A stretch of DNA of 64,000 bases, taken from contig NZ_JMIT01000001.1 in NCBI RefSeq assembly GCF_000731675.1, positions 1,859,526 through 1,923,525 on the forward strand, written 5' to 3'. Origin of the DNA: Pseudomonas capeferrum (GTDB taxonomy: Bacteria; Pseudomonadota; Gammaproteobacteria; Pseudomonadales; Pseudomonadaceae). Within the stretch, counting starts at the first letter, position 1, and the number at the start of each line of letters is the position of its first letter. The notes under the pieces were generated by a model. The model was not told the DNA's origin. It worked only from the letters and a program-made list of their open reading frames with translations, and made no database searches. Of this stretch, positions 8,662-16,888 are shown one piece after another. The translations under genes were made by a program, and so were the position numbers.

Positions 8662-9588
8662 TTAGAAATTGACGTTATCGCCACCTTTGAGCTTCAGGAT
8701 TTCCCTCGCGTCAGCAGGTGTCGCCACTTCAAGTGAAAGCCCTTCGAGAATTTTGCGCATACGCGAGACTTGATCGGCGTTGCTTTTTGCCAATTGGCCC
8801 GGCCCGTCCCAAAGCGAGTCTTCAAGACCCACACGCACGTGTCCTCCAAGCGTGGCTGATTGAGCACCAATGCTCATCTGCTGCTTTCCTGCTGGAAGAA
8901 CCGACCACTGATAGTCATCTCCGAAAAGACGATCAGCTGTGCGCCGCATATGCAGGACGTCCTCAGGGTGCCCGCCGATACCGCCCAAAATGCCGAAAAC
9001 CGATTGGATCAAAAACGGGGGTTTGATGAGGCCACGATCAATGAAATGTGCAGCGGTGTAGAGATGCCCAATGTCATAGCATTCGATTTCAAAACGGGTA
9101 CCGTTCTCACTGCATGACTCGAGGATGTGGGCTATGTCGGTAAATGTATTTTTGAAAATGCGGTCATGGCTGCCGGCGAGGTATGGTTCCTCCCAAGCGT
9201 GTTTGAACTCCTTAAACCGATTGAGCATTGGGTAAAGACCCATGTTCATCGTGCCCATGTTCAGTGAGGCCACTTCCGGTTTGAACTGATGTGCTGGACG
9301 AAGTCGATCTTCAAGCGACATTGTCGGTGCGCCACCTGTAGTCAGGTTGATCACCACATCGCTAGCCTCTTTGATAGCGGGTAGAAACTGCTTAAATAGT
9401 TCCGGATCCTGAGAGGGGCTGCCATCAATTGGATTACGAGCGTGTAGGTGAACAATTGAGGCACCAGCCTCAGCAGCACCAATCGCCGCTTCGGCAATTT
9501 GACCTGGTGTTACCGGCAGGTAACGGGACATAGAAGGCGTATGTATTGCGCCGGTGACCGCGCAAGTGATGATGACTTTACGAGCCAT
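8662..9588 (-). CDS. BKACE beta-keto acid cleavage enzyme
   Basis: A 308-residue protein of the BKACE family (formerly DUF849), whose founder is 3-keto-5-aminohexanoate cleavage enzyme. Characteristic segments are HLHARNP (zinc-ligand histidines near residue 48), EIECYD and GGHVRVGLEDSLW. The family performs a zinc-dependent, retro-Claisen-type exchange: a beta-keto acid plus acetyl-CoA gives acetoacetate and a shorter acyl-CoA. Next to it is a 3-hydroxyacid dehydrogenase, the obvious source of a beta-keto acid. Start: ATG at 9588 after AGGAGATC. BKACE specificity varies widely, so the substrate cannot be read from the family alone. Confidence 0.9.
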   Translation of the reverse strand: MARKVIITCAVTGAIHTPSMSRYLPVTPGQIAEAAIGAAEAGASIVHLHARNPIDGSPSQDPELFKQFLPAIKEASDVVINLTTGGAPTMSLEDRLRPAHQFKPEVASLNMGTMNMGLYPMLNRFKEFKHAWEEPYLAGSHDRIFKNTFTDIAHILESCSENGTRFEIECYDIGHLYTAAHFIDRGLIKPPFLIQSVFGILGGIGGHPEDVLHMRRTADRLFGDDYQWSVLPAGKQQMSIGAQSATLGGHVRVGLEDSLWDGPGQLAKSNADQVSRMRKILEGLSLEVATPADAREILKLKGGDNVNF

Positions 9589-9638
9589 GGTGATCTCCTG
9601 GTTACTTTTATTTTGGTGTTCAGGATGGAGTGATGTCG

Positions 9639-10601
9639 TCAGGAATTTGGTGCTTGACGCTTGTGCGCAGCGAGAGCCATAAGGCGGCGGTCACGCCAAG
9701 CGGATCGCAAGGCAATTCCTTCGAGTTCAAGTTTTTGGCGGCGCTCGTCATGTACTCGAGCGACTGCTGATTCCGACCAGTCAAAAGCATTTTCGGAATT
9801 GATCGTTTCGCGATTTTGCTGACCGTAGCGTTTGGCATAGTCAGATACGCCGGCAGGGGCGTTGAGATCGATGGTTTCGAAGGGGCCCATAAATGACCAG
9901 CGGAGGGCGAGTCCATCCTTGAGCACCCGATCAATGTCCTCCGAGCTAGCAAAGCCTTCCTCATGCAATTTGAAGCATTCGTTGAGGACTGCGGCTTGAA
10001 CTCGGTTCAACAAGAAGCCATGGATCTCTCGGGATAGAACGACAGGGCTCTGCCCAGCTGCGGTGTAGATCTCATGCGCTCGAACCATCACCTCAGATTC
10101 TGTCCACGGCGCAGGGCATAGCTCTACAAGAGGAACTAAGTAAGGCGGGTTGGTAGGGTGTGCAACTACGCAGCGCCCCCGACCTGGTAGATCTTTAGTG
10201 AACTCGGAGGCCGGTAACCATGAAGTTGAACTGGCAAGAATCGCGTCCTTGGGCGCCAACGCATCCATTCGACTGAAGATGTCGATTTTCGCCTCTACCG
10301 TTTCCCGAACGTTTTCCTGTACAAGCACCACGTCACGTAGCGCATCAGCCAAGTCGGGAACGCAAGTAATGCGTGCCAGTACGGTGAGAGGGGCGTCATT
10401 AAGAAGATCGAATTCTGCGAGCTCATTAAGTCTCGCTTCGATGTAGGCATGGCTGTTCTGCATTGTCTGCAGATCCATGTCGTGCAAACGCACCGGATGT
10501 CCTGCCCGAGCAAAAACAATCGCCCAAGCTCGCCCAATCAAGCCCGCGCCAACGATTGCAATGGGGCCACGCTCGGTCGCAGATGAAGCTGTAGTTCGCA
10601 T
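9639..10601 (-). CDS. 3-hydroxyacid dehydrogenase, L-gulonate-3-dehydrogenase-like
   Basis: A 320-residue member of the 3-hydroxyacyl-CoA dehydrogenase superfamily. The N-terminal Rossmann fold has IVGAGLIGRAW (about residue 17) and ends with SSTSWLPAS. The catalytic histidine lies in VVAHPTNPPYLVPLVEL, closest to lambda-crystallin/L-gulonate 3-dehydrogenase and to carnitine dehydrogenases, which act on free 3-hydroxy acids rather than CoA esters. The helical C-terminal domain follows. It is the first gene of the operon with BKACE, transporter and dehydratase; the operator palindrome at 10704 lies about 100 bp upstream. Start chosen at 10601 because GGAG sits 7 bases upstream. The BKACE partner suggests that it makes a 3-keto acid for retro-Claisen cleavage. 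Confidence 0.85.
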   Translation of the reverse strand: MRTTASSATERGPIAIVGAGLIGRAWAIVFARAGHPVRLHDMDLQTMQNSHAYIEARLNELAEFDLLNDAPLTVLARITCVPDLADALRDVVLVQENVRETVEAKIDIFSRMDALAPKDAILASSTSWLPASEFTKDLPGRGRCVVAHPTNPPYLVPLVELCPAPWTESEVMVRAHEIYTAAGQSPVVLSREIHGFLLNRVQAAVLNECFKLHEEGFASSEDIDRVLKDGLALRWSFMGPFETIDLNAPAGVSDYAKRYGQQNRETINSENAFDWSESAVARVHDERRQKLELEGIALRSAWRDRRLMALAAHKRQAPNS

Positions 10602-10703
10602 GATGTTCTCCAAATTTTGTATTTATGTTTAGGAGTAATCGTTTGAGCGGTTGGTGATCAAAGCTGACGCACAGATGCTCGCTCTGAGACAGATGCTAAC
10701 CAC

Positions 10704-10713
10704 TGTGATCACA
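10704..10713. promoter_or_regulatory. GntR operator, site 4
   Basis: CTGTGATCACAG (10703-10714), identical to site 3, followed by an additional half-like ATCACA. It lies about 100 bp upstream of the first gene of the dehydrogenase-BKACE-transporter-dehydratase operon. Confidence 0.7.
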
Positions 10714-10883
10714 GATCACAAGCAAATATTTCCGATTGTCAGACGATCGGCTATGCAGGCAATTTGAAGGTCGAGAGAGCACCTTCAGACGGCATGAGCC
10801 CCAGAGGCTCGACGCGCTTCAGGTTTGTTGTGCGGTAATTGAATAGGCTTTTCGGGATCGAATCTTCGCGTTCAATAAATGCA

Positions 10884-10908
10884 GAAAAGCCCGCTTGCCG
10901 AGCGGGCT
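10884..10908 (-). terminator. Terminator of SCP2-hydrolase gene
   Basis: On the minus strand AGCCCGCT, loop CGGCA and AGCGGGCT are followed by TTTTCTGC, directly after the stop codon at 10924. Rho-independent type. Confidence 0.85.
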
Positions 10909-10923
10909 CCTCAATCACATCGT

Positions 10924-12144
10924 TCAGTCGGCGTGGCCGTGACCCGCTTCACGAAGGAACGCGCGTACCGTGTCACAGAACTCCAGCGGGTTTTCAGTCA
11001 TTGGATAGTGGCCAGTACCTGCAAGCACGGCGATCTTACTGCCGGGAATGCGAGATGCTGTTTCCTCAACCTTCTCTTGGTACACCAACCAATCCGCGTC
11101 ACCGCGCAGAAGTAGAACAGGCGCTTTGATCTTTCCAACCTGTTGCCGCTGATCAAAGTTCGCATAACCTGTCAGGTCACCTTTCATCACCTGCGGCGTG
11201 GTGCGCGAAATCTGCCACACCACCTCCTTCGCACGATCTGGTGGAGTGCGATTGCCCGTCATCGAACGAGACCAGGCACCGATGATCTCTGGCCCATTCA
11301 TGAGCAACATATCGAGGAAGAACTCCGAAACCGTTGGGGTGAAATCTGCCCCTTCGGCTGAGATGATTGCACTGTACGCATCGGGTCGACGTGCCCCCAA
11401 TTCCAGCACCAGATTGCCGCCCATCGAGCATCCCATGATGGCGGGTTTCTCAAGTCCCAAGGCCTCCATAAGGTGCTCATTGAACTCCGCATGGCGAGTG
11501 AGGCTGTGAAATGGGCCTGATTCGGGTAGCTCTGATTTGCTGTGCCCGGGAGCGTCAATTGCAATGACGCGGAACTCATCTGACAGACCGTCCAGTACGT
11601 GCCTGTACATTAGAGAATCTTGTGATGCCGCGTGGAAGCAAACGAGTGGACGTCCCTCCCCTGCTTCTTCGTAGTAAACGCGAATCCCATCCACGGTGAT
11701 GTACCGTCCTACCGTCTCTTTGCCCGACGGCTTCGGCCCGGGAGAATAGGAGAGCGGAGGGTTTGTATCGGTTTTCCCTACACGCTTCATTGCGTCGAAC
11801 GCGCGAGCCATCACATCTACGTACTGCCATGCAGCGACCACGTTGCCCTCAAGTTCAAGTTTTCCCAATCCAGGGGACAACGCTTCAAACCAGTCGATCT
11901 TTCCGTCAAGAACGCGCTGCCACTCATCATCAGCACCAGACACGATGATGTCAGCGCCCAACGGGCTTCCTTCCGGGTAAACCGCAACGACTTTACCGGC
12001 GAGAACCGCAAGCGTTGAGAAACCTGTGCTGTGCTTGAATTGAATGCGCCCATCAAAATAGCGAGCAGCGGCAGTCCAATCAGCATCACCGTTTAACTCG
12101 TCGGCGAACTGGCCCAACCATTTGGCATCATTAATAAGGGTCAT
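10924..12144 (-). CDS. Alpha/beta hydrolase with N-terminal SCP2-like domain
   Basis: A 406-residue two-domain protein. Residues 1 to about 120 resemble a sterol-carrier-protein-2 fold (WTAAARYFDGRIQF, a central strand-rich part, KLELEGNVVAAWQYVDVMAR), which binds lipophilic ligands in other proteins. Residues about 145-400 form an alpha/beta hydrolase with the nucleophile elbow GCSMGG (about 238-243), an acid in LLRGDADWL and a histidine in GTGHYPM. The combination suggests hydrolysis or C-C cleavage of a hydrophobic substrate held by the N-terminal domain. It is the second gene after an MFS transporter on the same strand. Start: ATG at 12144 after TAGGAGAAAG. Domain calls are good for the hydrolase and moderate for SCP2; the reaction is unknown. 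Confidence 0.8.
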   Translation of the reverse strand: MTLINDAKWLGQFADELNGDADWTAAARYFDGRIQFKHSTGFSTLAVLAGKVVAVYPEGSPLGADIIVSGADDEWQRVLDGKIDWFEALSPGLGKLELEGNVVAAWQYVDVMARAFDAMKRVGKTDTNPPLSYSPGPKPSGKETVGRYITVDGIRVYYEEAGEGRPLVCFHAASQDSLMYRHVLDGLSDEFRVIAIDAPGHSKSELPESGPFHSLTRHAEFNEHLMEALGLEKPAIMGCSMGGNLVLELGARRPDAYSAIISAEGADFTPTVSEFFLDMLLMNGPEIIGAWSRSMTGNRTPPDRAKEVVWQISRTTPQVMKGDLTGYANFDQRQQVGKIKAPVLLLRGDADWLVYQEKVEETASRIPGSKIAVLAGTGHYPMTENPLEFCDTVRAFLREAGHGHAD

Positions 12145-12207
12145 GACTTTCTCCTAGCTTAGCTATCCCCAAGGGATTTTCTTGTAAATGCAGGTACGAT
12201 CGGTTCG

Positions 12208-13596
12208 TTACAAACCCATATTGCAAGAGGACTTCGATACCAGCGCTTTGTCGTACTTAAGAAACCAGCCGGTAGTTTCACGGGTGAAGAAAATGGTAAT
12301 GATGGCTGCCAGTACCATGAGGCCGGAAATAAAGTAGAGCGCGTAGTTGTAGCCCGCAGACTGCTCAAAGCCACCACCTGCGCCGATGAACATCCCGATC
12401 ACGAATGGCCCAAAACCACCGGCGTAAATACCGACGTTGACGATTGAGCCCGCCAGGCCAGTCGTGCCTTGCTTCGCAGAGTCAAACGCAATGGCATAGA
12501 CCAACGTGTAGGGCGCGTTCATTGCGAACCCAGCAAACAACTGAATCGCGATAAGCCAAGTCAGGCTGACGGATGAGTATTTGAAGAGGTACATGCCCAC
12601 CGCAAGCCACGCGAAAACAAGCACTAGGCAAAGTTTTCGGCCTGCACGGTCTGAGATCCATCCCCAAACGATCTGGCCGATACCACCGGTGATCGTGAAG
12701 AGCACCGAGTAAGCAGCCGCCTCTGCGAAGTTGTAATGGGCAACAAATGCCAGGTACTGGGGTAACCAGAAGCTGATGCCGAAGTAGCCAACGATTGCGA
12801 ACATCGAGATTAGAGCGATAGCTGAGATGTTCGGATTTTTCATTGCAGACTTGAACGCGCCTTTGGGCACCTCCACCACACCCTTTACAGCTTCCATTGA
12901 TGGAGGGGTCTCACCCACGGCTTGAGCGTGTTCAACAAAGGATTCGTAACGCTTCTTCGTACTGAACCACCAGTAGACCGAAAAGATGATGATCATCGGC
13001 ACAGGGAACAGCAGGAATGCCAAACGCCAATTTTCCGGGCCGTAAGCGTGGAGTAGAGCACTGATCGCCAAGCCACCGATCAATGTGCCCCAAGGGTATC
13101 CGGTGTGATGAAGTCCTAGGGCGAAACCACGGCGCTCCTTCGACCACCACTCAGACAAGGAGGTGACTTCGATGGCTTCGCCAGCACCGCCAAATGCGTG
13201 AGAGATCACTTGCAGCGCGACCAGCACTCCAAGGGAGCCGGTCAAGAAATTGAGGCCGGTCAGAAAGGTGAATAGCGTGTAAGCAATCACGATTGGCAGG
13301 TGGCGGTATTTTCGCATCCATCCCTGACCGCCTTTATCAGCCCAAATCATGCAAGGCACGGCTATCAAAGAGGTCGCGATCGTGATGAAAGCGGCAAGCA
13401 GCCCTGTCAGCTCAGCGCTTGTCTTGAACTCGCTGGTGATGGAGGGCAATACCATGAAGAACATCTGGCGGGAGTTGGCATCCATGGCATACACGAGCCA
13501 CAAAAGGGCCATCGCGCCCCACGAGGCTGCACCTGCTCCTTTTGGCACACGATTGACCGCAGGTAATGCTTCGATTTTGTCTTGAGCAAATCCCAT
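12208..13596 (-). CDS. MFS transporter (module B)
   Basis: A 462-residue permease with about 12 membrane segments, of the metabolite:H+ symporter/ACS-like branch (ALLWLVYAMDANSRQMFFMV near the start, GFALGLHHTGYPWGTLIGG in the middle). The conserved acidic residue of the first helix is in YAMDANSRQ. It precedes the SCP2-hydrolase gene by 63 bp on the same strand, so the pair is probably one operon: uptake, then hydrolysis. GGAG precedes the ATG at 13596. The substrate is unknown. Confidence 0.85.
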   Translation of the reverse strand: MGFAQDKIEALPAVNRVPKGAGAASWGAMALLWLVYAMDANSRQMFFMVLPSITSEFKTSAELTGLLAAFITIATSLIAVPCMIWADKGGQGWMRKYRHLPIVIAYTLFTFLTGLNFLTGSLGVLVALQVISHAFGGAGEAIEVTSLSEWWSKERRGFALGLHHTGYPWGTLIGGLAISALLHAYGPENWRLAFLLFPVPMIIIFSVYWWFSTKKRYESFVEHAQAVGETPPSMEAVKGVVEVPKGAFKSAMKNPNISAIALISMFAIVGYFGISFWLPQYLAFVAHYNFAEAAAYSVLFTITGGIGQIVWGWISDRAGRKLCLVLVFAWLAVGMYLFKYSSVSLTWLIAIQLFAGFAMNAPYTLVYAIAFDSAKQGTTGLAGSIVNVGIYAGGFGPFVIGMFIGAGGGFEQSAGYNYALYFISGLMVLAAIITIFFTRETTGWFLKYDKALVSKSSCNMGL

Positions 13597-13986
13597 GGGG
13601 ATATCTCCGGGTATTTATTTTTATTCTCCGGCTGAGGATCGGTGTTTTGCACACATACGCCTCAACATCCGAGATGATCCAGCACTTGTCGTACTGCTCA
13701 CCATGGACAGAGGTTATGGCTCAATTTCAGGGCTGAATATAGCTGGCAAAGCACACCTGCTGTGACCACCAGGAACAGGTCAGTGGCACAAAATCGGAGA
13801 GGTGCCAGCGAAGCATTTGGCTAAGTAATTACTGTGGAACAGGTCTCAAATTTTTGAGAGCTCTGTTGAGCACAGAGCAAGAGGGAAATTATCAGAGCGG
13901 TGGAGTATTGGCTCCCTTGTGCAGGAGCCAAAGTTGCACGCTTGCGCGGAGGTAGAGTGAAAGTAAGCGCCGAGCCGTAGTGGCTA
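13597..13986. promoter_or_regulatory. Upstream region of the MFS/hydrolase operon
   Basis: 390 bases between lysR (minus) and the MFS gene (minus). The decamer CTGTGACCAC (13760-13769) also occurs as half of a perfect inverted repeat before the cupin gene (15637-15646), so it may be a binding site for the local LysR regulator. No gene seen. Confidence 0.45.
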
Positions 13987-14913
13987 TCAAACCGCTCCGG
14001 GTAGTCGTCTCACGATTTTCCATGGATGAGCAATCCATTTTTCCTGAAAAAACTCGATGAACACCCGGATGCGAGGACTCAGATGCTTACGGTCTGAATA
14101 AAGCAGGTAAATAGGCTCCAAGATCTCCGCTTTGCACTCGTCAAGCAGGAGCACCAGCGATCCGTCCTGAATGTCTTTTCCAATGTGGAAATCTGCAAGG
14201 CGGACTATACCCGCGCCTGATTTGGCCATGTCCCTAAGCAGTTCGCCTTGGGTAAACGATCCTCGGGGCTTCACAGGGGTCGTCACACCCAGACCGTCCT
14301 GGATAAAGGCCCATTTGTTCCAAGGGCTGGCAAAACTGAAGTTAAAGCATCGATGATTCATCAGGTCTTGTGGCTGCTGCGGTGTTCCGTACTTTTCCAG
14401 ATAGTCAGGTGAAGCACACAGCAACCATTCACATTCGCCTATCTTCTTTGCGATTCTGGAAGAGCTCGGAAGAATCCCGCTATGGATGGCTATATCCAAT
14501 CCCTGCTCGAACTGGTCAACGAACTGAGCGCCTAACTGAATCTCGACATCAAGACCGGGATAAGTGTCGAGGAATTCCGGCAACCAAGGCACGATCTGCT
14601 GCTTCGCAAAAGAGGTCATCGTGTGGATCCGAAGCGTGCCACTGACCCTTGACGGAAGCCCTTCTGCCAGAGAGTCAGCTTCACTCATCGCCTCAACCAC
14701 AGCTTTCGCACTGCGCAGATAAGCAGCCCCCTCCTCCGTAAGGGTGAGGACTCGGGAACCCCTCTGGAAAAGTCGAACCCGAAGCCGATCCTCTAGCCGC
14801 GCTATCAATTTACTGATGGCCGACGGAGTCATCTCATGCGCCCTGGCGGCAGCAGAAAAACTTCCGCACTCTGTTGACCAGATGAAGGCTAGCATTTGAG
14901 AGTATTGATCCAT
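13987..14913 (-). CDS. LysR-family regulator (module B)
   Basis: A 308-residue LysR-type regulator: winged HTH in residues about 1-60 (CGSFSAAARAHEMTPSAISK, then LIARLEDRL) and the periplasmic-binding-protein-like effector domain from about 90. It lies 81 bp downstream of the cupin gene with a terminator between, and upstream of the MFS/hydrolase pair. It probably controls these module B operons, though no experimental link can be read from sequence. The repeat CTGTGACCAC found before both neighbouring operons is the best visible candidate target. Confidence 0.88.
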   Translation of the reverse strand: MDQYSQMLAFIWSTECGSFSAAARAHEMTPSAISKLIARLEDRLRVRLFQRGSRVLTLTEEGAAYLRSAKAVVEAMSEADSLAEGLPSRVSGTLRIHTMTSFAKQQIVPWLPEFLDTYPGLDVEIQLGAQFVDQFEQGLDIAIHSGILPSSSRIAKKIGECEWLLCASPDYLEKYGTPQQPQDLMNHRCFNFSFASPWNKWAFIQDGLGVTTPVKPRGSFTQGELLRDMAKSGAGIVRLADFHIGKDIQDGSLVLLLDECKAEILEPIYLLYSDRKHLSPRIRVFIEFFQEKWIAHPWKIVRRLPGAV

Positions 14914-14958
14914 TTCGGTACGCTCCTTACGCGACTGAATCTACCTGTTTATCTACAC

Positions 14959-14985
14959 AAAAAACGCGCCGTAGCGCGTTTTTTT
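14959..14985 (-). terminator. Terminator of cupin gene
   Basis: AAAAAACGCGC, loop CGTA and GCGCGTTTTTT form a strong hairpin with T tracts on either strand, immediately after the cupin stop codon at 14995. Confidence 0.9.
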
Positions 14986-14994
14986 GAACCAGAA

Positions 14995-15531
14995 TCAGCG
15001 AATGAACTGCTCGATATAATCGTCCGGCAAGCCCAAATTTTTGTAATGGCTGCGGGCAGCTTCCAGCTTGGTGAAAACGTCTTCATAGCCAACCGCGACA
15101 CCCTGCGGGTCGACGTAAGTGTAGCCACCCTGAACGTGGAACCAAGTAATCATTTCTTCGACATCTTCAGGGACGAAGAGAGTGTGGGTCTCCCCTGGCG
15201 GCTCGAATGCAAAGGAGCCCTCATCAGCAACCCAATCGTGTTCGAGGTAGTACCAGCGCCCCTTCAACACGATCGCATGCACTGCACCTGAGTGGCGGTG
15301 ACGTGACAAAACCCCGCTCTGCCGCACTCGAAGCAAGTTGATGTAGTACCCACCGCTAACGCTCAGCAGCAGTGGTTTGAAAGATACTGACTTGGTGACA
15401 GGCACCCAGAGACTATCGTCTTCGAGCCAAGTGGTCATAACGCCTGGATGCACCATGTCTGGAGACATGAAAGGCACCTGCGGCAAAGCATAGGGAATGG
15501 CAAGTTCATCAGGTTTAACGGGCGTATTCAT
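14995..15531 (-). CDS. Cupin dioxygenase, 2,4'-dihydroxyacetophenone dioxygenase-like
   Basis: A 178-residue single-domain cupin. The metal motif is in LSRHRHSGAVHAIVLKGRWYY followed by LEHDW, with the second motif PPGETHTLFVP. These match the 2,4'-dihydroxyacetophenone dioxygenase (DAD) group, a non-haem iron enzyme that cleaves the C-C bond between carbonyl and hydroxymethyl carbons of an aryl alpha-hydroxyketone, giving a carboxylic acid and formate. Start at 15531 is preferred, with GAGAGAAAA upstream. It stands alone between its terminator and the divergent luciferase-like operon. The family is fairly firm; whether the substrate is truly a hydroxyacetophenone is inferred. Confidence 0.75.
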   Translation of the reverse strand: MNTPVKPDELAIPYALPQVPFMSPDMVHPGVMTTWLEDDSLWVPVTKSVSFKPLLLSVSGGYYINLLRVRQSGVLSRHRHSGAVHAIVLKGRWYYLEHDWVADEGSFAFEPPGETHTLFVPEDVEEMITWFHVQGGYTYVDPQGVAVGYEDVFTKLEAARSHYKNLGLPDDYIEQFIR

Positions 15532-15883
15532 TATATTTTCTCTCAACGTGTGACTGGCGAGCGAGCCAGGATTTCAATCGCTGAGTGAGAGTAGGTGATG
15601 CTCTCGCACAGGAGAATACTCAGAAATTCACACCATCTGTGACCACTCGTCACAGCGCGTAGGGCTCATCCCGTTGAAGGCCGCGACTTATCTAAGACGC
15701 CTACTGCGCACGAGTTCAAGCGATTGACCCAGCAGATTTTTCATTGAGTGGATACCGGCCACCCGTGGATCGCGCCCCGTCAGAGGGGACACATTTTCCC
15801 CAATACCTTCACTACCATGCAGACCTGTTCATCTGAAAGCCGCTTACACAGTAGTAATCGGCTTAAAATAATGAGGTTTAGCA
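15532..15883. promoter_or_regulatory. Divergent control region, cupin / flavin enzyme
   Basis: 352 bases between divergent operons. It contains the perfect inverted repeat described at 15637. No gene seen. Confidence 0.55.
15637..15655. promoter_or_regulatory. Candidate LysR-type operator
   Basis: CTGTGAC, five bases CACTC, GTCACAG: a perfect 7-bp inverted repeat, 106 bp before the cupin start. The left ten bases recur at 13760-13769 before the MFS/hydrolase operon. Confidence 0.5.
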
Positions 15884-16888
15884 ATGACTTCTCTCAGCCC
15901 TTCCCTTGAGCTCAGTCCCGAGCTTGCAGCTCACCCGGCCTATTCGCGAGTGTTCCAGCCCGAAGGCCTCACCTTCGGATACATCATGCCTCTTGAAGGC
16001 TACCCAAATTCGCCGTTCCCTACTTTGCAGGATCATCAGCGCCTTGCTCGAATCGCAGATGAGGCTGGTTTTGCAAGTTTATGGATGAGGGACGTGCCCT
16101 TCTACGATCCAAGCTTTGGTGACACCGGGCAGATGATCGACCCCTTCGTCTACCTTGGATATTTGGCAGCCGTAACTAAAAAAATTGCTTTGGGAACGAC
16201 AGGAATCGTTCTTCCACTGCGCGAGCCGTTGATCGTTGCTAAACAATCTCTGTCGGTTGACCAGCTCACCGGTGGACGATTCTTGTTAGGGCTCTCCAGC
16301 GGAGATCGCCCGATTGAATACCCAGCATTCGGGATTGATTTCGAAGCGAGAGAAGAACGATACCGGGAAGGCTTCGAGCTGATTAAGACAGTCACTGAAA
16401 ACAGCTTCCCAAGCGTCTCAACCAAACTTTTCGGCCAGCTGGAAGGCTTGCTAGACATGGTACCCAAGCCAGTTGGCCCTCGACTCCCCATGATTGTCGT
16501 AGGCCGGGCCCGTCAGACGCTTGAGTGGATCGCCAATAATGCCGATGCCTGGATTTGGCATCTGAGCGACTTCAATCGTTTGCCCGGTCTCATCCGCGAG
16601 TTCCGTTCTGCCAGTCAGACCGGCAAGGCAAAACCATACGGCTACGCGACGTTTTTCGATCTGGCGAAGGATCCGAGCACACCGCTGGAACGCGGATACA
16701 ACGGAATAAGGATCGGGCGTAATGCTCTCGTGGATCTCTGGAAACGGCAACAGGATGAAGGTGTTTCACACGTCGCACTGAATATCAAACCTCTGCAGCG
16801 ACCAGCCGCTGATGTCCTGGAGGAGATGGCTGAGTATGTCATGCCACACTTTCCCATAGGCCAACCTGTCTCGCAGGTGACCCAGTGA
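15884..16888 (+). CDS. Luciferase-like flavin-dependent oxidoreductase
   Basis: A 334-residue member of the bacterial luciferase (LLM) superfamily: a TIM-barrel enzyme using reduced FMN/F420-type flavin. Segments include RIADEAGFASLWMRDVPFYD, KIALGTTGIVLPLREP, GGRFLLGLSSGDRP and LPMIVVGRARQT. It resembles the luciferase-type oxidoreductase subgroup rather than alkanesulfonate monooxygenases. No flavin reductase is encoded nearby, so it would have to borrow one. Its stop codon overlaps the GTG start of the next gene (GTGA), so both are made together. It may oxygenate a ketone or other substrate of module B; this is inference. Confidence 0.82.
   Translation: MTSLSPSLELSPELAAHPAYSRVFQPEGLTFGYIMPLEGYPNSPFPTLQDHQRLARIADEAGFASLWMRDVPFYDPSFGDTGQMIDPFVYLGYLAAVTKKIALGTTGIVLPLREPLIVAKQSLSVDQLTGGRFLLGLSSGDRPIEYPAFGIDFEAREERYREGFELIKTVTENSFPSVSTKLFGQLEGLLDMVPKPVGPRLPMIVVGRARQTLEWIANNADAWIWHLSDFNRLPGLIREFRSASQTGKAKPYGYATFFDLAKDPSTPLERGYNGIRIGRNALVDLWKRQQDEGVSHVALNIKPLQRPAADVLEEMAEYVMPHFPIGQPVSQVTQ

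Larger units (their letters stand above)
10602..10923. promoter_or_regulatory. Promoter region of module A operon, then terminator of module B
   Basis: 322 bases without a gene. The left half carries the leader and operator of the minus-strand operon that starts at 10601; the right half carries the terminator of the alpha/beta hydrolase gene. Nothing else recognised. Confidence 0.6.

Noticed and set aside
14995..15531. Naming the cupin outright as 2,4'-dihydroxyacetophenone dioxygenase.
   Set aside because: The motif match is good but the family includes enzymes of other specificity and no aromatic-pathway genes flank it.
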